Shown here in pieces: positions 42,110 through 51,647 of a DNA stretch of 64,000 bases (its first letter is position 1; the number at the start of each line of letters is the position of its first letter). The DNA comes from Paenalcaligenes hominis_A (GTDB taxonomy: Bacteria; Pseudomonadota; Gammaproteobacteria; Burkholderiales; Burkholderiaceae_B). Position numbers and translations under genes: made by a program. The notes under the pieces were generated by a model. That model was not told the origin of the DNA. It saw only the letters and a list, made by a program, of their open reading frames with translations, and searched no databases. The stretch lies in NCBI RefSeq assembly GCF_041359055.1, contig NZ_JBGJKZ010000003.1, positions 310,001-374,000 of the forward strand, read 5' to 3'.

Positions 42110-43786
42110 ATGGCTAGTGATTTTTTTACCGCCCATAAAGCCACCCTAGATCGCGCTTTAGAGGCGATAGCCACACGCGAATACTGGACCCCTTTTCCAG
42201 AAATGCCTAGTCCTCGTGTGTATGGCGAAACAGCCGCTGCCCAAGGTCAGGCTGCTTTCGAAGCCCTACAAAATACTGATTACCCCTTGCAGTTGGATGG
42301 GGCAACTAAAACAGTGGGTCAGGAGCGTTCTCCTTATGGGTTTGATTTACACATCCGTTACCCTTTTTTAGAAGTCGATTCGCTTATAGAGCAGTCCTCC
42401 TTAGCCTTAGATAGCTGGCGCGAAGCGGGCCCCCAAGCTTGGGTAGGTGTGTGCTTAGAAGCCCTAAGTCGTTTGAATAAACGTAGCTTTGAAATTGCTA
42501 ATGCCGTACAGCATACTAGCGGCCAAGCGTTTATGATGGCATTCCAAGCTGGTGGCCCACATGCCCAAGACCGTGGTCTTGAAGCCGTGACGTATGCGTG
42601 GCAAGAAATGTCTCGTATTCCTGCTCTGGCAAATTGGGTCAAGCCACAAGGCAAACACGACCCCATTGATATGCAAAAACAGTTCACCGTTGTGCCGCGT
42701 GGTATTGGCTTAGTGATTGGGTGCTCAACTTTCCCTACTTGGAATAGCTATCCTGGTTTATTTGCCTCGTTGGCTACAGGGAATACCGTTATTGTGAAGC
42801 CGCACCCCGGTGCTATTTTACCGTTGGCGATCACGGTGTCTGTGTTGCGCGAGGTACTAAGCGAAGCTGGCTTTAACCCGAACGTGGTGTTGTTGGCTGC
42901 GCACGAGGCCGATGACCAAATAGCCCAACAGCTGTCGTTACATCCTGCCGTGAAAATCATCGATTACACCGGTAGCAGTGCTACAGGTAACTACCTAGAG
43001 CAGCATGCGCGTCAAGCTCTGGTCTACACCGAAAAAGCCGGTGTTAACCAAATTATTATTGACTCGGCACCTGATATCAAAGCAGTGGCTCGCAATTTAG
43101 CTTTTTCTTTTGCTCTGTATTCGGGGCAAATGTGCACCGCGCCACAAAATATTTATGTGCCACGTACAGGCATCCAGACAGACACAGGTCATCTTAGTTT
43201 TGATGAGGTATGTGCTGCCTTAGGCCATGCGGTTGAGCGTTTATGTTCAGACCCAGCCCGTGCTGTAGAAATCACAGGGGCGTTGCAAAATGAATTAACA
43301 GCACAGCGCGTGGCCGAAGCCAAAGCGCTAGGTTTAGACGTAATTGTAGATAGCCATGCTTTAGCTCATCCTGTGTACGAGCAGGCGCGTACAGCTACGC
43401 CTTTGTTGCTTAAAACCGATGCGTCTAACCCGCATATTTTTAAAGAGTGGTTTGGTCCTATTATTTTTGTGGTGGCGACAGACTCTACCGAGCACAGCAT
43501 TAAGCTAGCAGGGGCAACCGTTACCGAGCACGGTGCTTTAACATTATCGGCATACACCACCAGTAAAGACACCGCTACAGCCATTCGTAAAATGGCCGAG
43601 CGTAGTGGCGTGTCTTTATCGTTAAATTTAACCGGTGCTGTGTTTATTAACCAAACCGCCGCTTATAGTGATTTTCATGGTACTGGCGCAAACCCTGCTG
43701 CCAATGCTGCCTTATCCGATGCCGCCTATGTGTCAAACCGCTTCCGCGTAGTTCAAACACGTTGGCATACTGAGCAAACTCTCTAA
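42110..43786 (+). CDS. paaN: Phenylacetic acid degradation aldehyde dehydrogenase PaaN
   Basis: Aldehyde dehydrogenase-fold protein (558 residues) of the stand-alone PaaN type, which oxidises the ring-opened semialdehyde CoA intermediate. The catalytic Cys is in SGQMCTAPQNIYVPR near residue 344 and the Glu region in YTEKAGVNQI. Unlike enteric PaaZ (about 680 residues) it lacks the C-terminal MaoC hydratase, so ring hydrolysis needs a separate hydratase, not seen here. AAAGGAGA precedes the ATG. Confidence 0.92.
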   Translation: MASDFFTAHKATLDRALEAIATREYWTPFPEMPSPRVYGETAAAQGQAAFEALQNTDYPLQLDGATKTVGQERSPYGFDLHIRYPFLEVDSLIEQSSLALDSWREAGPQAWVGVCLEALSRLNKRSFEIANAVQHTSGQAFMMAFQAGGPHAQDRGLEAVTYAWQEMSRIPALANWVKPQGKHDPIDMQKQFTVVPRGIGLVIGCSTFPTWNSYPGLFASLATGNTVIVKPHPGAILPLAITVSVLREVLSEAGFNPNVVLLAAHEADDQIAQQLSLHPAVKIIDYTGSSATGNYLEQHARQALVYTEKAGVNQIIIDSAPDIKAVARNLAFSFALYSGQMCTAPQNIYVPRTGIQTDTGHLSFDEVCAALGHAVERLCSDPARAVEITGALQNELTAQRVAEAKALGLDVIVDSHALAHPVYEQARTATPLLLKTDASNPHIFKEWFGPIIFVVATDSTEHSIKLAGATVTEHGALTLSAYTTSKDTATAIRKMAERSGVSLSLNLTGAVFINQTAAYSDFHGTGANPAANAALSDAAYVSNRFRVVQTRWHTEQTL

Positions 43787-43797
43787 GGTATAAAACG

Positions 43798-44580
43798 ATG
43801 AGTTACGAATGCATTAAATTCGAATTGACGGAGAGCACGGCGCACATCCGTTTAAATCGTCCAGACAAACTCAACAGCTTTACGGTACAAATGCACGAAG
43901 AGTTAGCCGACGCGTTGAATCGCGTCGAGACTCAAGGTGTGCGTGTGTTATTGCTCACAGGTGAGGGACGCGGTTTTTGTGCGGGTCAAGATTTATCTGA
44001 ACGTCAAATGAACAGTGGCGATATTGATTTGGGCTACACAGTGGATACGTATTATGCCCCGTTAGTGCGTCGCTTGCGTGCTATGCCGTGGCCTGTAGTG
44101 GTTGGAGTAAACGGGGTGGCGGCAGGGGCGGGGGCCAATTTGGCACTTGCTGGTGATATTGTAATTGCAGCTGAATCCGCTAGCTTTATTCAGCCCTTTT
44201 GCCGTTTAGGCCTATTACCAGACACGGGCGGTACGTATTTTTTACCGCGTTTAGTAGGTGAGGCGCGCGCTAAAGGTTTAGCATTGTTAGGCGACAAACT
44301 GACTGCAACGCAGGCCGCACAGTGGGGGTTAATTTGGGAGTGTGTGGCAGACGATGCGTTTGAGACACGTTTACGCGAGTTATGCGAGCATTTTGCTAGT
44401 GCTCCAACTAAAGGCTTGGCAGCTAGCAAGCAAGCCATACAAGTCAGCTTGAATCACACCCTAGATCAACAGTTAGATCTTGAGCGTGACACCATGCGCG
44501 AATTGGGTCAAAGCGCCGACTATGCCGAAGGTGTGGACGCGTTCATGAATAAACGTCAACCTCAGTTCAAAGGAAACTAG
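43798..44580 (+). CDS. paaG: Epoxyphenylacetyl-CoA isomerase PaaG
   Basis: Crotonase-family isomerase (260 residues) that turns ring-1,2-epoxyphenylacetyl-CoA into oxepin-CoA. Features are HIRLNRPDKLNSF, the oxyanion-hole segments GEGRGFCAGQDLSERQ and GVAAGAGANLALAGD, and the acid in RLGLLPDTGGTYFLPRLVG with its conserved Asp. PaaF is similar in fold, but GRGFCAGQDL and the PDTGG segment favour PaaG. Confidence 0.92.
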   Translation: MSYECIKFELTESTAHIRLNRPDKLNSFTVQMHEELADALNRVETQGVRVLLLTGEGRGFCAGQDLSERQMNSGDIDLGYTVDTYYAPLVRRLRAMPWPVVVGVNGVAAGAGANLALAGDIVIAAESASFIQPFCRLGLLPDTGGTYFLPRLVGEARAKGLALLGDKLTATQAAQWGLIWECVADDAFETRLRELCEHFASAPTKGLAASKQAIQVSLNHTLDQQLDLERDTMRELGQSADYAEGVDAFMNKRQPQFKGN

Positions 44581-44581
44581 C

Positions 44582-45034
44582 ATGACGCTGCCGACAGACC
44601 CTCAAGCCTTGGCCGAACACGTAACGGCCTATATGTACAACAATGATCCCGCTTCTCAAGCTCTAGGCGCTCGTATTACGCAAGTCGCACCAGGCACAGC
44701 CCGCATGAGCATGACAGTACGTGCTGACATGCTTAACGGTCATAAAACTTGTCACGGTGGTTTTATTTTTGCGTTAGCGGACAGCACTTTTGCGTTTGCG
44801 TGTAATTCGCGCAACGTGCCTACTGTGGCTGCAGGCTGCTCTATCGATTACTTGGCTCCTGCATTTGAAGGGGATCAGTTAGAGGCCAATGCGACAGAAT
44901 ACAATTTAGCCGGGCGCACTGGCGTCTATGATGTCGAGATAACCAATCAACAAGGGCAACGTATTGCTATATTTCGAGGCCGTTCCTATCGCTTGCGTGG
45001 TGCAGTGGTAGAGGACCCTCAAGCTAATCAGTAA
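44582..45034 (+). CDS. paaI: Hydroxyphenylacetyl-CoA thioesterase PaaI
   Basis: Hot-dog fold thioesterase (150 residues) that releases CoA from dead-end phenylacetyl-CoA derivatives. The signature HGGFIFALADSTFAFACNS near residue 60 includes the catalytic Asp. One base after paaG, so co-translated. Confidence 0.94.
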   Translation: MTLPTDPQALAEHVTAYMYNNDPASQALGARITQVAPGTARMSMTVRADMLNGHKTCHGGFIFALADSTFAFACNSRNVPTVAAGCSIDYLAPAFEGDQLEANATEYNLAGRTGVYDVEITNQQGQRIAIFRGRSYRLRGAVVEDPQANQ

Positions 45035-45054
45035 AGTCGGGCAGGAGACACTAA

Positions 45055-46371
45055 ATGTCAGTATCAACACAGCACGTCGGTAAAGATCGTATCGAGCACG
45101 CTAGTCGTGATGAAATTCAAGCCTTGCAGCTTGAGCGCTTAAAGTGGAGTTTGCAGCACGCTTATGACAACGTGCCGCATTACCGTAAAAAGTTTGATGA
45201 AGCCGGCGTACACCCTAGTGACTTAAAGCAACTTTCTGATCTTGCTAAGTTTCCCTTTACGACTAAAAACGATTTACGTGAAAACTACCCGTTTGGTATG
45301 TTTGCGGTGCCACGAGAGCAGGTTTCACGCATTCACGCCTCAAGTGGAACCACGGGTAAACCTACCGTAGTGGGTTATACCGCTCAAGACATTTCCAATT
45401 GGGCTGACTTGGTTGCACGCTCTTTATGGGCAGCAGGAACTCGACCAGGCGATATCGTACATGTAGCATACGGCTATGGCTTATTTACTGGGGGGTTAGG
45501 GGCTCATTATGGGGCAGAGCGTTTAGGCTGTTCTGTGGTCCCTATGTCAGGAGGGCAAACAGAAAAACAAGTGCAGTTAATTCGCGATTTCCAGCCCAGT
45601 ACCATTATGGTGACACCCTCGTATTTTTGTAATATTCTTGAGGAAATGGAGCGCCAAGGCATGGACCCTCATGATAGCTCCTTACGTATCGGGGTGTTTG
45701 GGGCAGAGCCTTGGACAGGACAAATGCGCGCAGACATTGAGGCCCGAGGTGGTTTAGATGCCGTGGATATTTATGGTTTGTCCGAGGTGATGGGGCCTGG
45801 TGTCGCGATGGAGTGTGCTGAAACTAAAGACGGTCCTGTTATCTGGGAAGATCACTTCTATCCCGAGATTATCCATCCTGAAACTGGTGAACCCGTTGCC
45901 GATGGCGAAGAAGGCGAGCTTGTATTTACCTCGCTCACCAAGGAAGCGATGCCAATTATTCGCTATCGCACACGCGACCTCAGTCGCTTATTGCCACCAA
46001 CGGCACGCAACATGCGTCGTATGGGCAAGATCACTGGCCGTACTGATGATATGCTTATTATTCGTGGGGTGAACTTATTCCCCACTCAGGTTGAAGAGCT
46101 TGTTTTGGCTATTCCTGAGCTAGCGGCTCAGTATCAGCTTGTCGTGTCCCGTAATGGCAACATGGACGAGCTCGATGTTTTGGCAGAAATTCGTTCCGAA
46201 TACGAGCATTTTGATCAAGATCGGCGCGATGCAATTTGTTCGCGTTTACGCCAAGCCATCAAAAACAACATTGGTGTTAGCGCGCGGATTCAGTTACGTG
46301 AACCTGGTCAAGTTGAGCGTACTGTCACAGGCAAGGCACGCCGAGTCGTGGACTTACGTCAAAAAGCCTAG
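45055..46371 (+). CDS. paaK: Phenylacetate-CoA ligase
   Basis: AMP-forming acyl-CoA ligase (438 residues) that starts the pathway by activating phenylacetate. The P-loop is HASSGTTGKPTVVGYT near residue 95, then YGLSEVMGPGVAMEC (adenine site) and a C-terminal domain with TGRTDDMLIIRGVNLFP and the catalytic Lys near TGKARRVVDL. Last gene of the cluster, followed by a terminator. Confidence 0.96.
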   Translation: MSVSTQHVGKDRIEHASRDEIQALQLERLKWSLQHAYDNVPHYRKKFDEAGVHPSDLKQLSDLAKFPFTTKNDLRENYPFGMFAVPREQVSRIHASSGTTGKPTVVGYTAQDISNWADLVARSLWAAGTRPGDIVHVAYGYGLFTGGLGAHYGAERLGCSVVPMSGGQTEKQVQLIRDFQPSTIMVTPSYFCNILEEMERQGMDPHDSSLRIGVFGAEPWTGQMRADIEARGGLDAVDIYGLSEVMGPGVAMECAETKDGPVIWEDHFYPEIIHPETGEPVADGEEGELVFTSLTKEAMPIIRYRTRDLSRLLPPTARNMRRMGKITGRTDDMLIIRGVNLFPTQVEELVLAIPELAAQYQLVVSRNGNMDELDVLAEIRSEYEHFDQDRRDAICSRLRQAIKNNIGVSARIQLREPGQVERTVTGKARRVVDLRQKA

Positions 46372-46401
46372 CTTAACCCTGCTGTCATGCATGGTTCTTT
46401 G

Positions 46402-46434
46402 CCGATATGTGTTAATTCGCATATCGGTTTTTTT
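46402..46434 (+). terminator. Terminator after paaK
   Basis: CCGATATG pairs with CATATCGG, followed by seven Ts. Confidence 0.85.
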
Positions 46435-46481
46435 GTGGCTGCAGGGTATGATGGAGGTTTAAGGTTCAGGATGGAGCGACA

Positions 46482-46904
46482 ATGGCAGCCATAGCAGGCA
46501 TAGGTACGGATATTATTTATATCTCTCGCATTCAAGCGTCATATGCTCGTTTTGGGGTGCGGTTTCTAGAACGCATTCTTGGCAAACAAGAGCAACAAAT
46601 TTTTCAACGCCGCTATGCGCGCGACCCCCAACGCGGTATACGCTTTCTAGCCACTCGGTTTGCTGCCAAAGAGGCCTTTTCTAAAGCCATCGGTCTGGGC
46701 ATGCGCATGCCTATGGCTTGGTCTAGAATGCAAACGCTCAATGCACCTAGTGGTAAACCCACTGTGGTTTTAAGCCCCGAATTACAAGCTTGGTACCAGA
46801 CCCGTTTTGGTGCAGCCCATATTACGCTTACCGATGAGTCAGATCTTGTCATGGCTTTTGCTGTGGTCGAGTCACTTTGCTCATCCTCAACAACGACTAA
46901 CTAA
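46482..46904 (+). CDS. acpS: Holo-[acyl-carrier-protein] synthase
   Basis: Transfers 4'-phosphopantetheine from CoA to apo-ACP (140 residues). Contains GIGTDIIYISRIQASYARFG with the metal-binding Asp and RFLATRFAAKEAFSKAIGLG with the catalytic Glu/Lys. Followed after eight bases by nagZ, as in many betaproteobacteria. Confidence 0.93.
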   Translation: MAAIAGIGTDIIYISRIQASYARFGVRFLERILGKQEQQIFQRRYARDPQRGIRFLATRFAAKEAFSKAIGLGMRMPMAWSRMQTLNAPSGKPTVVLSPELQAWYQTRFGAAHITLTDESDLVMAFAVVESLCSSSTTTN

Positions 46905-46912
46905 GGATTGAA

Positions 46913-47968
46913 ATGGTAGAACAGCAGCTTGCTCTTGGCCCTGTTATGGTGGATGTGGCGGGTTTAGAGCTAACCGAACAAGAAAAAAAACGTTTACAGC
47001 ACCCTTTAGTTGGCGGCGTGATTTTATTTGCACGCAATTACCAGAATCGAGCTCAGTTAACACAGCTTTGTGCTGATATACACGCAGTGCGTCAGCCTCC
47101 ACTATTAATTGCAGTCGATCACGAAGGCGGACGAGTCCAACGCTTTAAAGACGATGGGTTGACGCATCTGCCAGCCATGCGTGAATTAGGTCACGTTTGG
47201 GATAGCGATCCAGCTCTTGCCGTAAAGCTCGCAACGGCTATTGGCTATATTTTGGCCGCAGAGCTACGTGCATGTGGGGTAGATTTTAGTTTTACTCCCG
47301 TTTTGGATTTGGATTATGAATGCAGTCAGGTCATTGGTAGTCGTGCTTTTCATACTCAACCTCAGACAGTAGCGCGCCTAGCTGAAGCGCTTGCGCATGG
47401 TTTGCAACAGGCAGGGATGGGAGCATGTGGTAAACACTTTCCTGGGCATGGGGCTGTAGAGGCCGACTCCCACCACGAGGTGCCAATCGATAAACGCGAC
47501 CTACAAACAATTTTAGATAATGATGCTGCCCCCTATGGTTGGCTAGGTGGTACGGTGATTCAGGCCGTTATGCCAGCTCATGTGATTTATCCACAAGTCG
47601 ATGCACAGCCAGCCGGCTTTTCTTCTTTCTGGATCCAGCGTGTATTGCGCCAAGCGTTGGCTTATAACGGTATGGTGTTTTCTGATGATTTAACCATGGA
47701 AGGTGCAACGGTTGCGGGCGATATTCTAGCGCGTGCCGAAGCTGCATTGAATGCTGGATGTGATATGGTTTTAGTGTGTAATCGTCCTGATTTGGCCGAT
47801 GAACTCTTGGCGCGTTTAACATGGACTATGCCAGCCCAATCTATGCAGCGCTTACTTGATTTACACCCCATTGACGATGCATTAACGTGGGAAGCCTTAC
47901 AAGCCGATGAGCATTACCAACAAGCCCAACAACTTCGATCTCAGTACTTTTCTACGTCAGCTGCCTAA
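46913..47968 (+). CDS. nagZ: Beta-N-acetylhexosaminidase NagZ
   Basis: Cytoplasmic glycoside hydrolase family 3 enzyme (351 residues) of peptidoglycan recycling, removing GlcNAc from anhydro-muropeptides. It has AVDHEGGRVQRFK near residue 65, CGKHFPGHGAVEADSHHEVP near 178 with the His/Asp pair, and the nucleophile Asp in MVFSDDLTMEGA near 260. Its last 62 bases overlap uvrC in another frame. Confidence 0.94.
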   Translation: MVEQQLALGPVMVDVAGLELTEQEKKRLQHPLVGGVILFARNYQNRAQLTQLCADIHAVRQPPLLIAVDHEGGRVQRFKDDGLTHLPAMRELGHVWDSDPALAVKLATAIGYILAAELRACGVDFSFTPVLDLDYECSQVIGSRAFHTQPQTVARLAEALAHGLQQAGMGACGKHFPGHGAVEADSHHEVPIDKRDLQTILDNDAAPYGWLGGTVIQAVMPAHVIYPQVDAQPAGFSSFWIQRVLRQALAYNGMVFSDDLTMEGATVAGDILARAEAALNAGCDMVLVCNRPDLADELLARLTWTMPAQSMQRLLDLHPIDDALTWEALQADEHYQQAQQLRSQYFSTSAA

Positions 47969-49745
47969 TTTACCAGGGGTTTATCGTCATATCAGTGCCG
48001 ATGACGAGGTGTTGTATGTGGGCAAGGCGCGTGATTTAAAAAAACGAGTTTCCTCGTATTTTCAAAAAAATCTCAGCAGCCCACGCATAGCACAAATGGT
48101 GAAGCAAGTTGCGCGTATTGATATTACCGTGACGCGCACCGAAGCAGAGGCGTTGATTTTAGAAAATAACCTCATCAAGCGTCTACAGCCGCGCTACAAC
48201 ATTTTATTTAGGGATGATAAGTCATACCCTTATTTAATGTTTAGTGCTCATGAGGTCCCTCGGATTGCGTACTTTCGTGGCAATACCAACCAACCTGGTA
48301 GTTTTTATGGCCCATACCCCAATGCTTGGGCAGTCCGTGAAAGCATGCAAATACTCCAGCGTGTTTTTAGACTGCGTAGCTGTGAAGACGGTGTGTATGC
48401 AAACCGCTCACGTCCTTGCTTGCTTTATCAGATTAAACGGTGCTCTGGCCCTTGTGTAGGCTTAATAAGCCCCCAAGACTATGCGGCAGATGTAGCCCGA
48501 GCCCAGCAGTTTTTAGATGGTGATGCCTCGGGGGTAATGGGGCAGATTGAACGCAAAATGCAGCATGCCTCGGATACTTTGGAGTTCGAGCAAGCCGCTT
48601 TGTATCGCGATCAAATGAAAGCACTTGCTGCCATTTTGCAGCAACAGTCCATGGAAAACCACAGTAATGAGGACGCAGATATTATTGCAGTGGTAGCAGC
48701 TGGAGGCCGCGTTTGTGTGAACTTAGCCATGGTGCGCGGTGGGCGTCATTTGGGTGATCGGGCTTTTTTTCCAACGCAAGTTAGTGATATGTCACTCACT
48801 GAGGTGCTCGAGGCGTTTATTAGCCAGCACTATATAGAGCGGCCTTTACCGGCAGTACTAATAACGAATCCAGCCGTGGTCGATACCGAACTCTTTGTTA
48901 TGCTCGCCGAACAAACGGGCATGAAAGCGCGTCTTATTAATCGTCCACAGGGGATACGCAAAAACTGGTTAGAACAAGCGCAAACCAATGCCGAATTGGC
49001 TCTTGGTCGCTTTTTAAATGAGTCCATGAGTCGAGCTGCGCGCACTTTAGCCTTGGCCGAGCTCCTTGGTTTAGACACTGAGCCCGAAGCTTTAGAGCAG
49101 TTACACATAGAGTGTTTTGATATTAGCCATACGTCTGGTGAGGCCACGCAAGCTTCCTGTGTGGTGTATAAAAACCATGCTCTCCAGCCATCGTTGTATA
49201 GACGCTACAATATTGTGGGTATCACAGAGGGGGATGACTATGCTGCAATGCGTCAAGTATTGCGTCGCCGTTTCGAGCGAGTGGCCGAAGGTTTGGCTCC
49301 GTTACCCGATGTGGTGTTAATTGATGGGGGTAAAGGGCAGCTCAATATTGCCATAGAAGTCTTCGCCGATCTTGGGCTAGATACACGTGTTCTTGTTGGT
49401 GTAGCCAAGGGCGATGGTCGTAAAGTCGGGTTGGAAACCTTGTTTTTTGCGGATCACAGGGCACCAGTGCAGCTAGGGGTAGAGTCAGCAGCTCTGATGT
49501 TAGTGGCTGAAATCCGTGATGAGGCGCACCGTTTTGCTATTACCGGCATGCGCGCAAAACGAGCAAAAACACGTTCAGTGTCACGCCTTGAGGACATTGA
49601 TGGCGTGGGTCCTAAACGCAGGCAACGTCTTTTAATGCGTTTTGGAGGTTTGTCTGGGGTGTCAAACGCCAGCATCGAAGAATTAGCTTCAGTCGAAGGA
49701 ATTTCAGCAGCGCTAGCAGAGCGCATCTATTTTGCGTTACGCTAA
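47907..49745 (+). CDS. uvrC: Excinuclease ABC subunit C
   Basis: Nucleotide excision repair endonuclease (612 residues). The GIY-YIG domain begins LPGVYRHISADDEVLYVGKA, with KDLKKRVSSYF-type residues next; a UVR (UvrB-binding) motif lies near residue 210; the RNase H-like second nuclease domain has ECFDISHTSGEAT and VVLIDGGKGQLN; tandem helix-hairpin-helix motifs end the protein (DIDGVGPKRRQRLL, VEGISAALAERIY). The start ATG 47907 lies inside nagZ and gives the usual short N-terminus; the next in-frame candidates would delete part of the GIY-YIG domain. No LexA box is seen nearby. Confidence 0.95.
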   Translation: MSITNKPNNFDLSTFLRQLPNLPGVYRHISADDEVLYVGKARDLKKRVSSYFQKNLSSPRIAQMVKQVARIDITVTRTEAEALILENNLIKRLQPRYNILFRDDKSYPYLMFSAHEVPRIAYFRGNTNQPGSFYGPYPNAWAVRESMQILQRVFRLRSCEDGVYANRSRPCLLYQIKRCSGPCVGLISPQDYAADVARAQQFLDGDASGVMGQIERKMQHASDTLEFEQAALYRDQMKALAAILQQQSMENHSNEDADIIAVVAAGGRVCVNLAMVRGGRHLGDRAFFPTQVSDMSLTEVLEAFISQHYIERPLPAVLITNPAVVDTELFVMLAEQTGMKARLINRPQGIRKNWLEQAQTNAELALGRFLNESMSRAARTLALAELLGLDTEPEALEQLHIECFDISHTSGEATQASCVVYKNHALQPSLYRRYNIVGITEGDDYAAMRQVLRRRFERVAEGLAPLPDVVLIDGGKGQLNIAIEVFADLGLDTRVLVGVAKGDGRKVGLETLFFADHRAPVQLGVESAALMLVAEIRDEAHRFAITGMRAKRAKTRSVSRLEDIDGVGPKRRQRLLMRFGGLSGVSNASIEELASVEGISAALAERIYFALR

Positions 49746-49778
49746 CTATATACCCGTTATTATTCAGAAGTCAGAGTT

Positions 49779-50351
49779 ATGCCATTTAATTTACCTATCG
49801 CCCTAACTTGGCTCCGTATTGTCTTCATACCGCTAATTTTGCTGTTGTATTATGTGCCGCATTCGTGGTGGACGGATATGACCCGCGATAATATCGCAGC
49901 ATGGGTGTTTATTGTTGCTGCCATTACCGATTGGTTTGATGGCTGGTTAGCTCGACGCTGGAACCAAACCTCGGCGTTTGGCGCTTTTTTAGATCCAGTC
50001 GCTGATAAGCTTATGGTGTCGGCTGCATTGCTGATCTTGCTCAGTATTGATCGGGTCGATGCGGTGATTGCGTTTATTATTATTGGGCGTGAGATTACGA
50101 TTTCAGCCTTACGTGAGTGGATGGCGCAAATTGGTGCCAGCGCTAGCGTAGCTGTTAGCTGGCTAGGAAAATTCAAAACAGCGGCGCAGATGGTGGCGAT
50201 TCCTTGCTTGCTGTACTACCAAGACCTACATGGCATATCGGCCCGATGGGTAGGGCAGATTTTAATTATTGTGGCTGCTATTTTGACCGTGTGGTCTATG
50301 TTGTATTATTTGCGCAAAGCTTGGCCTGAAATCGTGAAACGGAGCCTCTAA
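49779..50351 (+). CDS. pgsA: CDP-diacylglycerol-glycerol-3-phosphate 3-phosphatidyltransferase
   Basis: Integral membrane enzyme (190 residues) making phosphatidylglycerol phosphate. The CDP-alcohol phosphotransferase signature D-G-x2-A-R-x8-G-x3-D-x3-D is complete in DWFDGWLARRWNQTSAFGAF followed by LDPVADKLM. Four to five hydrophobic helices. It follows uvrC by 33 bases, a common pair. Confidence 0.95.
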   Translation: MPFNLPIALTWLRIVFIPLILLLYYVPHSWWTDMTRDNIAAWVFIVAAITDWFDGWLARRWNQTSAFGAFLDPVADKLMVSAALLILLSIDRVDAVIAFIIIGREITISALREWMAQIGASASVAVSWLGKFKTAAQMVAIPCLLYYQDLHGISARWVGQILIIVAAILTVWSMLYYLRKAWPEIVKRSL

Positions 50352-50353
50352 CG

Positions 50354-51583
50354 ATGACAAGTACTACATTGGCTTTACACCAAGAAAAAAAGCGTGATTG
50401 GGCTATTATTTCTCTTTTGGGCTTAATTCACTCCAGCTCGCATTTTTTTCAACTGATTCTTCCAACCTTATTTGTGTATTTACACCAAGACTATGGCTAC
50501 GACTACGTGCAGCTAGGTTTTTTGGTGTCCTGCTTTTATTTGGTTTCAGGCTTAGGCCAAGCCTCTTCGGGCTTCATTGTGGATCGTATTGGCCCAGCTC
50601 CTGTGATGTATTTTGGGCTTGGGGCTTTTGTGGTCTCGGCCAGTCTTATGGCATTGGCACCTAGCTATGCTTTTTTGGTGTTAGCAGCTATTATCGGGGG
50701 CGCGGGAAACTCCATCTTTCATCCTGTTGACTACACCATTATTAATCACCGCATAACTGCACCACGATTGGGTCATGCTTATAGTGTGCATGGTTTTACG
50801 GGGTACTTAGGTTGGGCTGCAACTCCTCTCTTTATCACTGTTTTAGGCTCTGCTTATGGCTGGCGTTTTGCTGTTATGATGGCCGCCGTTTTAATTGCAG
50901 TGCTATTAGTGATCAGTATTTGGCAGCGCGAGTTATGGGGTGAAGCCCCTCAAAATGATGAAAATAAAAGTGTGGCTACTCAAAGCATCGGGCAGACATT
51001 GGTTTTTTTATTAAGACAGCCTGCGTTATGGTGTGCATTTTTATTTTTTGCGTTTAGCTCAGCCGCATTATCAGCCATTCAAAACTACTCCATTCCCTTA
51101 TTATCCAAAGTGTATGGCCTCAGTCAGGTCGTTGCTGGGTCAACGCTATCGGCTTATATGGTAGCCGCTGCTATAGGAATGATAGCGGGTGGATTTTTAG
51201 TGGGTGCCAGTAAAAAAACAGAGCGTATTATTTTTATTATGTTGTGTTTGGCAGGGGCTTGTATGCTTTTGCTTGCACTCGATATTGTTAGCTCTTCAAT
51301 AGCGATTGTATTAGTGACTTTAGGGGGCGTGTGCTCTGGGGTAGCCGCTCCGTCGCGTGATATGTTGATCCGTAGTGTTACGCCAAAAGGTGCCACTGGT
51401 TCTGTTTATGGTTTAGTGTATTCAGGTATGGACGTAGGGGCAGCTATTGCTCCGGTCGTCTTTGGGCATTTAATTGATGCCCAGTTTGAGCGGGCACCGT
51501 GGTATGGCGGGGCCATAGCGTTTGTGTTGTCGGCGGTCTTAGCGATGGCTGTTGCCAAAGGGGCGACCCAACAAAAGCGTTAA
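50354..51583 (+). CDS. MFS transporter, Fsr-like
   Basis: Twelve-helix major facilitator (409 residues), resembling the fosmidomycin-resistance (Fsr) subgroup: FHPVDYTIINHRI followed by RLGHAYSVHGFTGYLGWAATP is the subgroup's characteristic segment, and VDRIGPAPVMYFGLGAF lies at the usual loop 2-3 position. Probably a drug or metabolite exporter; the substrate is not known. It begins two bases after pgsA and shares its transcript. Confidence 0.82.
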   Translation: MTSTTLALHQEKKRDWAIISLLGLIHSSSHFFQLILPTLFVYLHQDYGYDYVQLGFLVSCFYLVSGLGQASSGFIVDRIGPAPVMYFGLGAFVVSASLMALAPSYAFLVLAAIIGGAGNSIFHPVDYTIINHRITAPRLGHAYSVHGFTGYLGWAATPLFITVLGSAYGWRFAVMMAAVLIAVLLVISIWQRELWGEAPQNDENKSVATQSIGQTLVFLLRQPALWCAFLFFAFSSAALSAIQNYSIPLLSKVYGLSQVVAGSTLSAYMVAAAIGMIAGGFLVGASKKTERIIFIMLCLAGACMLLLALDIVSSSIAIVLVTLGGVCSGVAAPSRDMLIRSVTPKGATGSVYGLVYSGMDVGAAIAPVVFGHLIDAQFERAPWYGGAIAFVLSAVLAMAVAKGATQQKR

Positions 51584-51607
51584 TTGAATTTGTATTATTT
51601 GTAGTAT

Positions 51608-51646
51608 AAAAAGCACTCTAGCTCGTCAGGCCAGAGTGCTTTTTTA
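51608..51646. terminator. Bidirectional terminator between the MFS gene and queF
   Basis: AAAAAGCACTCT pairs with AGAGTGCTTTTT across a 13-base loop; A- and T-runs flank both sides. Confidence 0.85.
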
Positions 51647-51647
51647 A

